From Porticoccus sp. (lineage in GTDB: Bacteria > Pseudomonadota > Gammaproteobacteria > Pseudomonadales > Porticoccaceae): 6,240 nt of DNA. Under the pieces are notes generated by a model. The model did no database searches and was not told the origin of the DNA. It worked only from the letters and a program-made list of their open reading frames with translations. The translations under genes were made by a program, and so were the position numbers. The DNA lies in assembly GCA_002685455.1 (NCBI GenBank), contig NYXF01000030.1, forward strand, positions 1 through 6,240, written 5' to 3'. Of this stretch, positions 1 through 6,201 are shown in pieces (position 1 is the first letter of the stretch; each line of letters starts with the position of its first letter).

Positions 1-267
1 AATATTCCACCATCATTAATTAGTGATCCTCAGAAATGTCAAACATTTAATATTATAGGGAATTATAAGGATAAAATATCTTCAAATGCTTCTTATTTTG
101 ATATTGAAAGGAATAATGGTGGATCGTTAGGTGTTTGGACCTATAATGATGATAGAACTATTAATGGTTCTAAATTTTTTGATAATATTTATCCGTCTAA
201 AAAAATAAATGAAACTCATTCTACGCCCATTTTAAAATCCACTTGCTCAGATTGTCCATTAATATAA
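1..267 (+). CDS. C-terminal part of an unidentified protein (5' end outside window)
   Basis: Frame 1 is open from the first base to a TAA at 265-267, giving 88 codons with no start needed inside the window. An open frame of that length in DNA this A+T-rich, with mixed composition and good use of Gly, Trp, Pro and Cys, argues for real coding. The visible part is rich in Asn, Ser and Asp. It contains a Gly/aromatic segment, NNGGSLGVWTYNDDR (about residues 39-53 of the visible part), and ends with a small Cys pair, CSDC, before PLI. I see no membrane segment and no motif I can assign. A surface or virion protein is possible from the composition but is a guess. It is the only plus-strand gene here, and its last 52 bases overlap the tail of the methyltransferase gene on the other strand. 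Confidence 0.75.
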   Translation, partial: NIPPSLISDPQKCQTFNIIGNYKDKISSNASYFDIERNNGGSLGVWTYNDDRTINGSKFFDNIYPSKKINETHSTPILKSTCSDCPLI

Positions 268-284
268 TAACAATTTTCATTTAT
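205..284. repeat. 10-bp inverted repeat flanking the convergent gene ends
   Basis: ATAAATGAAA at 205-214 is the exact reverse complement of TTTCATTTAT at 275-284. The 60 bases between the arms contain both stop codons and the whole convergent overlap. Mimivirus transcripts are known to be polyadenylated at hairpins near gene ends, so a two-way 3'-end signal is conceivable. The loop is long for that, the stem is almost all A/T, and inverted repeats of this length arise by chance in DNA this A+T-rich. Only its position makes it worth listing. Confidence 0.3.
216..267. other. Tail-to-tail overlap of two convergent genes (52 bp)
   Basis: The minus-strand methyltransferase stops at 216-218 (TGA read on the minus strand), and the plus-strand gene stops at 265-267 (TAA). 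Each therefore uses the other's last 52 bases as coding sequence. The last 16 residues of the methyltransferase (ending DFKMGVE) and about the last 17 of the plus-strand protein (ending CSDCPLI) are encoded on opposite strands of the same DNA. Transcripts of the two genes must overlap at least here, so antisense pairing of their 3' ends is possible. Confidence 0.75.
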
Positions 285-1307
285 CTCTATTCCATATTTT
301 AAGCACCATTCTTTAGCTATTTTAATCTGATCATTAGTTGGTGTATTTATAGTTTGATTTGAGTGGATTATATCGATACCTTTATTAATTTGATCGATTT
401 GTATATTTATATATTGTGAAATAAATTCTTGAATTTTTAGATAAAAATTACTATCTATTTTTGTGGATAATATTTTGGTTTCATAATTTCTAAATAATTC
501 ATTAATGATATCTTTATTATATCCTTTATAACCAATACATACCAGATATTTTTCTGAATTAGATAATCGGCTACATTTGGGTTTATGAATATAAACCTTA
601 TCAAACGAAATTGTTAGAAGATAAATAAGCTGAATCGTATTTTTTAAAAATGAATCAAAGATTTTACAAATAAAATCTCCACCTTTTTTTAAAACATTTA
701 ATGCTAAAAAAATCTCACTATAAATCAATGGTACAGAATTGTATTCTTGTTTATTGTAATCTTCTGAGTAATCAAATCCTCCATCACCTGTAACTAAATT
801 AATAGTCCCCCTACCAATATATTTTATATATGATAATATATTATCAATATCAACTAAATTTCCGTCCCCCTTGATTCCATAATAAAAATCTATCTTTTTG
901 TTATTACTTAATTTTAAATTCCATTTAGGGACAGATACATCATCGTTTTTAAGTGTGTTTGCATAGATCTTAATAATATGTTTATTCTCCAATATCTCTT
1001 GAATAAATCCACCAGGTGCCTCAGCCATACACAAAACAAAAGTGTTATCCAATGGTATACTGTAATCTTTTACTATTTCTTTTAATTTAAAATAAGAACG
1101 ACTTATTGGTATAATACTACTAATATTTTTCCTTCGGTTAGGCGAAGTATAAATAAATTCATAATCATGAATTTTTTTTTTAATTTTATTCCAATCTTTT
1201 GATATATCATCAATTTTATTTTTATTTTCCGATAATAGATCTAAATATTTAATATCATTTTTAGCTTCAATCAAATTACTCTTTGTATACTTTAAAAGGA
1301 ATTTCAT
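216..1307 (-). CDS. FtsJ-like RNA 2'-O-ribose methyltransferase, probable cap-1 methyltransferase
   Basis: This 363-residue protein probably transfers a methyl group from S-adenosylmethionine to a ribose 2'-OH of RNA, most likely at the first transcribed nucleotide of capped viral mRNA. All four residues of the FtsJ/RrmJ K-D-K-E tetrad are visible: K74 in SRSYFKLKE, D175 in VTGDGGFDYSED, K215 in FICKIFDSF and E252 in RLSNSEKYLVCIGYKG. The SAM-binding loop is FVLCMAEAPGGFIQE (about residues 90-104). An N-terminal helical region precedes the fold, and a helical extension of about 100 residues follows it. I start it at the ATG at 1305-1307. The frame stays open upstream to a TTG at 1359-1361, but that would overlap the capping-enzyme stop and use a non-ATG start. 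It lies 29 bases downstream of the capping gene, the same order as R382-R383 in Mimivirus as I recall. The fold and activity class are firm; cap-1 specificity is inferred from context. Confidence 0.93.
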   Translation of the reverse strand: MKFLLKYTKSNLIEAKNDIKYLDLLSENKNKIDDISKDWNKIKKKIHDYEFIYTSPNRRKNISSIIPISRSYFKLKEIVKDYSIPLDNTFVLCMAEAPGGFIQEILENKHIIKIYANTLKNDDVSVPKWNLKLSNNKKIDFYYGIKGDGNLVDIDNILSYIKYIGRGTINLVTGDGGFDYSEDYNKQEYNSVPLIYSEIFLALNVLKKGGDFICKIFDSFLKNTIQLIYLLTISFDKVYIHKPKCSRLSNSEKYLVCIGYKGYNKDIINELFRNYETKILSTKIDSNFYLKIQEFISQYINIQIDQINKGIDIIHSNQTINTPTNDQIKIAKEWCLKYGIEINENCYYINGQSEQVDFKMGVE

Positions 1308-1336
1308 AATAGTACTTGTATAATTATTTTTAAATA
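1308..1336 (-). promoter_or_regulatory. Short A/T-rich gap, likely promoter and 3'-end region between capping enzyme and methyltransferase
   Basis: Twenty-nine bases separate the capping-enzyme stop from the methyltransferase ATG. Read on the minus strand, the gap is nearly all A/T and contains AATTATACAA, with TATACAA ending 8 bases before the ATG. The palindrome AGTACT occurs at 1311-1316 and again at 1339-1344, the latter inside the last codons of the capping gene. The two could pair as a 6-bp stem with a 22-base loop, which is too weak to call a terminator. No AAAATTGA, the Mimivirus early motif, is present in the gap. A late or constitutive A/T-rich promoter is the likeliest reading. Confidence 0.35.
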
Positions 1337-4300
1337 TTAGTACTTTTGAAAGATAAACCAATTATTTAATGAACTTAATAATTTTAATTTTTCATTCTCT
1401 TTATTATTAATCTCCAATGCTTTATAATATGGACCTTTAATTAAGGAATTTTGTCTACTTTTTTTTATTAATGGATCTTTTTCAGATAACTTATCTAAAT
1501 TATCAATAATTTCTTCAAAACTACCCATTCCATCACCAGTAAGATATTTTTCATTATCAAATATACCCCGATTAATTCCTTTTAATTGTGGCTTAACGGG
1601 TCTGAAACGATATTCTTCCATTATATTCTTAAACATATCAAAATTAACCAAGTATTCCGGTATCTCCATACCGATACTACTCATATAAACATTGATCACT
1701 TGTCCAAACAATTGTTCTATATTATCTTTATTATAAGTAAAATCATCAATATCATAATTTTTCTCAATTGAATATACCTTGTTTTTAAATTCATCAAACA
1801 TTTCAACTTTTCCATCTTGTTTTAGTAAGTTAAATACTTTCATACCATCATAACAAGTTCCAATAAAATATCCTCCCTTTTCACAATTATCACTTAAGTT
1901 TTTAATATATCCTCTGAGAGTTATTTCATTTTTAAAGTAATAGTGAACACTAAACTGACTACTAATTATATTAAATTTTCTTTTAGCGAATCCTCTATAT
2001 TTCTTTTCAATTCCTTCATATTTTTTAGGAATATTCTTCTTTTTATCATAGATAATATCAATTAAGTGTCTATTTCTATCAATAATTTCATCATTACCTT
2101 TAAATCCGGCACCATTTTCAATAGATTCAGAAGTATCGTATTGCATAAATAGGGCCCTTGGTTTTTTTGAAACCTCCATTTGATAAATATATGTCGCTTT
2201 TCTAATATCAGGAGAGATATCCAAAGCAAAGATAAAGTCTATTGGATTTTTAGAGAATAAATATTTTTTTATATCTCCTCCACGACCAATTGATGTATCC
2301 ATAATTGAGATTGATCGCGAACCAATTGAACAGATTGAAGCTATTAATTTACTCTTAATATAATTATGAAGTTTTCTTAATGGTTCATCTATCTTTGTTT
2401 CTTCATCCGAACCAACATAATAACTATGTTCTTCTAGCTGTTTCTTAAATTCAATTTCTTCCAGATTTTCTTGACCTGTAATCATATTTTCAGTCACAGG
2501 ATCTATAATCGTATTCCAAATATTATTTGCGGCTATAAAGAATTGTGGTCTTGTTTTATCACTGCGGACTCGCAATGGTATCCAATTCATCTCTTTACTA
2601 TCTGGATTATATCTCATTTCAACAAAAGATTCATTTAATATCTCGGATCCATCTTTTTCGCATATTAATTTTCCATTCTTTAAGGGAATATTACATGTAT
2701 AAAGAGATTTATTATCTTTTTCAGGATTAAATAATATTTCTTTTAATGAATTAACATCATTTCCTTGTAAAATATCCAATGTAAAATCATAATCTATATC
2801 TTTCTTAATACTGTATCCAACATATAGCTGAACTTGTTTACATATTACTGATTTACCCCGAACTCTGGTTGATATTATCTTATCTCTTAGTACTTTATTT
2901 ATTTCTTCTTTAACAAAACGAACTCTAAAATCAATTGTATTTTCTTCAGGTGGTTTCCATTTATAATTAATAGACCATTCTCCACCTATAAAATTGTTAG
3001 GGGATCCTTCTTCCATGGCCCTGACTGGCATAAACATAGGCATGTATATTAGACCATCAATATTATATTCATATCCTCTCTTTTTAGATAAGTCTAAAAT
3101 CTTATTACTTTGTTTAAAGATACCACTAATATTTGAATATTTCTCTGGATTTTTTTTACTTTTCTGTAGTTTTTTGGGGCCTTCCAAGTAATTTTTAAAA
3201 CCTATTCTCATAGATGATTCTGAAGTATCAATGTCAGCCATCTTCTGAAAATCTTGAATAATATTATAACGAGAAATATCATCTATTTTATGAGTAAGCC
3301 ACGGGTAAGTAAACGCATGAGATGGATATTTGGATTGTCCATCTGCGCAATAGTATACATCAAATATCATAAATAATTCAATATCTTCATTATTAATATT
3401 TTTAGTAATATATTCGCCATCAAATAACCACGTTCCAGGAACACCTTTAAAGATAATATTGGTACCAATGATTTCCATTTTTTGAGTAATAAGGTATCCG
3501 TATCTATCACTTCCAATAAATAATTGAGCTCGGATACCGTCGGCTTTTTCGGTCACAACATAACCTTCTAAAATAGAGTGTTTATTTTTAATATTTATAT
3601 CATTTAAACTCATTGAAACAGGATTCGGTCCAATAAACCGGGTAGTTTCTGTCTCCAAACGATTTAATTCATTTGTCAGTCGTGTTAAATTTTTCTTTTT
3701 TTCTGGTATAGGATTCCCTTTATCTTTCTTAATTTCATTTTGTAGACGAGTTAATTCATTCTTCTTTTTATTAATAAATGAAGAGTCTTTTTGTTCGGTA
3801 AGTGAACGATATTCTTTAATTATCTTATGTTTTTTTGACTGTGAAATTACAAGATTAGAATCTTCTTTTAATTTAATAATTTCTCTAATTACTTTTTTAA
3901 ATTCATCAATTAATCCTAATGTTACATCATTTAAATTTTCAGGTTTTTTATTTTTTATTTTATGTTCTTGTACTTTTTCTTGTATTTTAATATCTTCATC
4001 AAATTCACCAGCCTCTTTTAATTGTTCGAAGGTAACTAATGGAAAAGGATCATCAAATACATATTCTTCTGGTATCCATTTTTTATCATCCTTCATTGTT
4101 ATTTCGGGTCCTTCATTAACTTTTAATTCCGATTTATTAGAAGAATATTTTCTCGCTTTATCTGGTCCCCATGATACTGATTTTGTAAACTTTGATATTT
4201 TTACAAGATGATTTGACGGTACAAATATCATATTATTAAAATTGTCATCAATTTCTTCTATTTCTTCAATCTCTTTTTTTGTAAATTCTGGAAAAATTGA

Positions 4301-5392
4301 ATATTGAATATAATCTGTATTTTTGGGGGCATTGTTATATGAGGCCGTATAATTTTCAGTTTCAGAGATATATAATATTTTTTTGTCATACGTTAATATA
4401 GCCTCAAACAACCATTCCTGATTACTTTCTTCCCAATATTCATATTTTATATCTTCAAATGACCAATCGGGTCTAACAGTTTTTTTATCTGTGTTATATA
4501 GTATTTCATCAACAAATTCACCACTGTTAATTCCAGGAGGAATATCTTTATATAAATCATCTTCGGGAGCAATCATATCATTGTGGACAAAATCAGAATC
4601 ATTATTATCACCGTCATATTTAAGTAATTCTGGATATTTACCCTCATAAGGATTTTGTTTATCTGTAATCAAATATAATTTATCGCGAAATTGATCAATA
4701 GGAAATGAATCATTCATTTTATTCGAACCAATATATTCAATTTCTAATTCAAATGTCTCATTATTTTTTAAGATACCTGACTCTAAGAATGTCTTAAAAT
4801 TTTCCCAGTGATTTGTAGACTTAAGTGATGTTAAATCAATCCGAAATAAATTATCAGGAGTAATAAAACTATATCTTTTCTTATATCGAAATGCTTTTAG
4901 TTGATTTTTCCAATCAATCATTAAAATTTGTACTTTCTCATCTGTTATTTCAAGCTCCTCCTCTTCTTTTATATTGATTCTAAAATTATAATCATAATCT
5001 ATAATAGGCCAATAATCAACAGATGGACCTGATTGATTTTTATATACTTTTTTTTTCATAAAACTTATATTTGAAATATCATCTAATGAATCTGTTTTAC
5101 AATATTTTTTGATATTTTCAATTCCATAAATTGTACACCTAACATTTTCAAAATTTTTTCCAGTAATATCTAATGTGGTTGATTCTGAAATAGAATTATA
5201 TTTTTGTCTTACATCCTTCAAAATCCTTATAAATTCATTACGATTTAAAGGATAATTTTTAGGATGTGATCCATAAACAAATTCAAGTTCACAGTTATTA
5301 TTCTTGATAGCCTCTTTCATATAGTTAAATAAACGATTATAATTGGCTGTTTTATTTTTAAATAAATCTTTATCAAAATCAGATGATTCCAT
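1337..5392 (-). CDS. Trifunctional mRNA capping enzyme: RNA triphosphatase, guanylyltransferase, N7-methyltransferase
   Basis: This 1351-residue protein should carry out all three cap-0 steps. The N-terminal metal-dependent triphosphatase (tunnel fold, about residues 1-245) has paired glutamate strands: CELEFVYG (E35, E37) and ELEIEY (E215, E217, E219). Between them lie basic YKKRYSF (170-176) and FRIDLTS (183-189). The guanylyltransferase (about 585-955) shows the full motif series: nucleotidyl lysine K616 in KADG, FDGE (657-660), FMIFDVYY (674-681), DGLIYMP (779-785), KWKPPEENTIDF (811-822), and the OB-fold motif W937-P939-R941-R943-D945-K946. The methyltransferase (about 1000-1351) has SAM loop DTSIGRGGD (1032-1040), ALDIS (1056-1060), QFSVHYYF (1146-1153) and GGYFIGTCYDG (1173-1183). 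Domain order matches vaccinia D1 and Mimivirus R382, but the chain is longer than either (844 and about 1170 residues as I recall), mainly through a linker at about 245-585. The start is the ATG at 5390-5392. Confidence 0.97.
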   Translation of the reverse strand: MESSDFDKDLFKNKTANYNRLFNYMKEAIKNNNCELEFVYGSHPKNYPLNRNEFIRILKDVRQKYNSISESTTLDITGKNFENVRCTIYGIENIKKYCKTDSLDDISNISFMKKKVYKNQSGPSVDYWPIIDYDYNFRINIKEEEELEITDEKVQILMIDWKNQLKAFRYKKRYSFITPDNLFRIDLTSLKSTNHWENFKTFLESGILKNNETFELEIEYIGSNKMNDSFPIDQFRDKLYLITDKQNPYEGKYPELLKYDGDNNDSDFVHNDMIAPEDDLYKDIPPGINSGEFVDEILYNTDKKTVRPDWSFEDIKYEYWEESNQEWLFEAILTYDKKILYISETENYTASYNNAPKNTDYIQYSIFPEFTKKEIEEIEEIDDNFNNMIFVPSNHLVKISKFTKSVSWGPDKARKYSSNKSELKVNEGPEITMKDDKKWIPEEYVFDDPFPLVTFEQLKEAGEFDEDIKIQEKVQEHKIKNKKPENLNDVTLGLIDEFKKVIREIIKLKEDSNLVISQSKKHKIIKEYRSLTEQKDSSFINKKKNELTRLQNEIKKDKGNPIPEKKKNLTRLTNELNRLETETTRFIGPNPVSMSLNDINIKNKHSILEGYVVTEKADGIRAQLFIGSDRYGYLITQKMEIIGTNIIFKGVPGTWLFDGEYITKNINNEDIELFMIFDVYYCADGQSKYPSHAFTYPWLTHKIDDISRYNIIQDFQKMADIDTSESSMRIGFKNYLEGPKKLQKSKKNPEKYSNISGIFKQSNKILDLSKKRGYEYNIDGLIYMPMFMPVRAMEEGSPNNFIGGEWSINYKWKPPEENTIDFRVRFVKEEINKVLRDKIISTRVRGKSVICKQVQLYVGYSIKKDIDYDFTLDILQGNDVNSLKEILFNPEKDNKSLYTCNIPLKNGKLICEKDGSEILNESFVEMRYNPDSKEMNWIPLRVRSDKTRPQFFIAANNIWNTIIDPVTENMITGQENLEEIEFKKQLEEHSYYVGSDEETKIDEPLRKLHNYIKSKLIASICSIGSRSISIMDTSIGRGGDIKKYLFSKNPIDFIFALDISPDIRKATYIYQMEVSKKPRALFMQYDTSESIENGAGFKGNDEIIDRNRHLIDIIYDKKKNIPKKYEGIEKKYRGFAKRKFNIISSQFSVHYYFKNEITLRGYIKNLSDNCEKGGYFIGTCYDGMKVFNLLKQDGKVEMFDEFKNKVYSIEKNYDIDDFTYNKDNIEQLFGQVINVYMSSIGMEIPEYLVNFDMFKNIMEEYRFRPVKPQLKGINRGIFDNEKYLTGDGMGSFEEIIDNLDKLSEKDPLIKKSRQNSLIKGPYYKALEINNKENEKLKLLSSLNNWFIFQKY
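3638..4660 (-). other. Unassigned segment of about 340 residues inserted between triphosphatase and guanylyltransferase domains
   Basis: These are residues about 245-585 of the capping enzyme. The first half is acidic and aromatic (for example WSFEDIKYEYWEE at 310-322 and the Glu/Ile run EIEEIEEIDD at 374-383), followed by a Trp-containing basic patch near 399-416. The last hundred residues (about 487-585) are Lys/Glu-rich and read as long helices, possibly a coiled coil. I recognise no catalytic motif. In vaccinia D1 only about 65 residues separate the last triphosphatase glutamates from the guanylyltransferase lysine (Glu194 to Lys260). Here the distance is about 400, so the segment is a true expansion. 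It could be a spacer, a dimerisation element or a docking site for RNA polymerase; nothing in the sequence decides between these. Confidence 0.7.
3653..3772 (-). repeat. Imperfect tandem duplication of a KKKN-LTRL-NE motif inside the capping-enzyme linker
   Basis: Residues 541-556 read NKKKNELTRLQNEIKK and residues 564-580 read EKKKNLTRLTNELNRLE. The shared core is KKKN(E)LTRLxNE followed by Ile or Leu, with a one-residue difference after the Asn. The intervening stretch (KDKGNPIP) contains prolines that would break a helix, so the pair may form a helical hairpin. The DNA copies, about 70 bases apart, also resemble each other, which suggests a local duplication that has since diverged. Confidence 0.5.
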
Positions 5393-5428
5393 ATTGTATA
5401 TTATATATAACTATTATTATTGTTAGTT
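5393..5428 (-). promoter_or_regulatory. A/T-rich intergenic region, probable capping-enzyme promoter
   Basis: These 36 bases lie between the stop of the SAP-like gene and the capping-enzyme ATG and contain only three G/C pairs. Read on the minus strand, the final half is TATATATAATATACAAT running directly into the ATG, so it is TATA-like and ends with TATACAA. A 5-bp inverted repeat, AACTA (5409-5413) with TAGTT (5424-5428), lies at the upstream end. It could form a very weak hairpin behind the preceding gene. No AAAATTGA early motif is seen. The promoter call rests on position and composition only. Confidence 0.4.
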
Positions 5429-6142
5429 TTAAATCAAATTTAACATTTGACTATTGATCTTATCATATAAATCTTTTTTTTTTATCTTAGCGTCTATTAC
5501 AATATTATTTTGAGTAGCTATATCTTTCAATTCATTTATTTTATATTTACTAATCGGACCTAAATAAGTTTGATAGACATTCTTTATTTTAATATCTTCA
5601 TTCAAGATACACGTATCGGTATTTTCAGATAGAGCCCCCTTAAAATGAATTGGTAGAGTATTTAGTATATAAAAATTTTTATCATAACATAGATATCCAT
5701 CAGTATAATCTTTCATAGATGTGCGAAAGATGGTGTTAGTATTCATATCTACAATTTTAAAATGTGTTTTGTAATAATCATTAAAAAAATAAATACAAGA
5801 TAGTAAATTTAATTTTTTATCTTTTGAACAACTTAAAATATTATGTTGAAGTTTATTACCCTTAATATGTTTCGTATTATATTTATATTTTTCACATAGG
5901 TTTTCTTCATCAATCTGACTTAAAATTTCAGAAATTCTTTTATGAAAAGCCATAGATTTATCTGCTTCAGGAGTATTAGATAATATAAGATCAAAATTAT
6001 CTAATAAACAAAATAGAAAGTTACAATATTTATTAATCTTCTCTTTTTTATCATGATTTTCAATATAAGAAGTAGATTTTATTTTAGATGTGAAATCGCA
6101 ATCTTTATTAGTATTATTAAGTAGGCAAACAAGGTTGTCCAT
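5429..6142 (-). CDS. Unidentified 237-residue protein with SAP-like C-terminal motif
   Basis: I do not recognise the family of the first 195 residues. They are soluble, Lys/Asn-rich and contain nine scattered cysteines (C6, C15, C40, C45, C83, C105, C116, C152, C178) with no clear zinc-finger spacing. No signal peptide or convincing membrane helix is visible. Residues 197-232 look like a SAP/Rho-N-type helix-extended-helix: helix ISKYKINELKDIATQNN, linker IVIDAKI, then KKKDLYDKINSQ. The spacing of the hydrophobics, the NELK core and the terminal KKKDLYDKI match the usual pattern. Such motifs often bind DNA or RNA, which would suit the neighbouring mRNA-capping genes, but function by association is inference. 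The gene starts at the ATG at 6140-6142, 29 bases after the stop of the reading frame upstream, and ends 36 bases before the capping enzyme. Confidence 0.85.
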   Translation of the reverse strand: MDNLVCLLNNTNKDCDFTSKIKSTSYIENHDKKEKINKYCNFLFCLLDNFDLILSNTPEADKSMAFHKRISEILSQIDEENLCEKYKYNTKHIKGNKLQHNILSCSKDKKLNLLSCIYFFNDYYKTHFKIVDMNTNTIFRTSMKDYTDGYLCYDKNFYILNTLPIHFKGALSENTDTCILNEDIKIKNVYQTYLGPISKYKINELKDIATQNNIVIDAKIKKKDLYDKINSQMLNLI

Positions 6143-6201
6143 TTATATAAACTACACAAACTAGCTTTAAACTATTTTATACAGTTCAACATTTCAATTT
6201 G
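6143..6201 (-). promoter_or_regulatory. Probable promoter region of the SAP-like gene
   Basis: Read on the minus strand, the bases just before the ATG are TTTATATAA, giving TATATAAATGG across the start. This resembles both a TATA-like element and the poxvirus-style TAAATG late start context. A second TATA-like stretch, TGTATAAAATAG, lies about 30-40 bases upstream. CAAATTGA at 6194-6201, about 52 bases upstream of the ATG, differs by one base from the Mimivirus early motif AAAATTGA and sits in the distance range typical for that motif. It falls inside the putative upstream coding tail. One near-match in A+T-rich DNA is weak evidence. Confidence 0.3.

Noticed and set aside
1210..1217. AAAATTGA on the minus strand
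   Set aside because: It is inside the methyltransferase coding region, about 90 bases after its start, with no start of another gene at a suitable distance.
1309..1346. AGTACT pair as a transcription terminator or polyadenylation hairpin
   Set aside because: The stem is only 6 bp with a 22-base loop and mismatches immediately on either side; too weak to call.
1586..1771. Plus-strand open frame of 61 codons
   Set aside because: It lies entirely antisense to the conserved methyltransferase domain of the capping enzyme, has low-complexity Ile/His-rich composition, and is a shadow of that gene.
2545..2730. Plus-strand open frame of 61 codons
   Set aside because: It is antisense to the guanylyltransferase OB-fold region, which has clear conserved motifs; no independent coding evidence.
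2994..3191. Plus-strand open frame of 65 codons with hydrophobic stretches
   Set aside because: The hydrophobic look comes from reading Lys/Glu-rich guanylyltransferase codons backwards; it is antisense to motifs IV and V of that domain.
4293..4300. Exact AAAATTGA (Mimivirus early promoter motif) on the plus strand
   Set aside because: It lies deep inside the capping-enzyme gene with no plus-strand gene downstream; one such 8-mer is expected by chance in A+T-rich DNA.
5429..6142. Zinc-finger late transcription factor (VLTF type) for the 237-residue protein
   Set aside because: The cysteines are scattered and lack the paired CxxC spacing needed for a zinc site, so no such assignment is supported.
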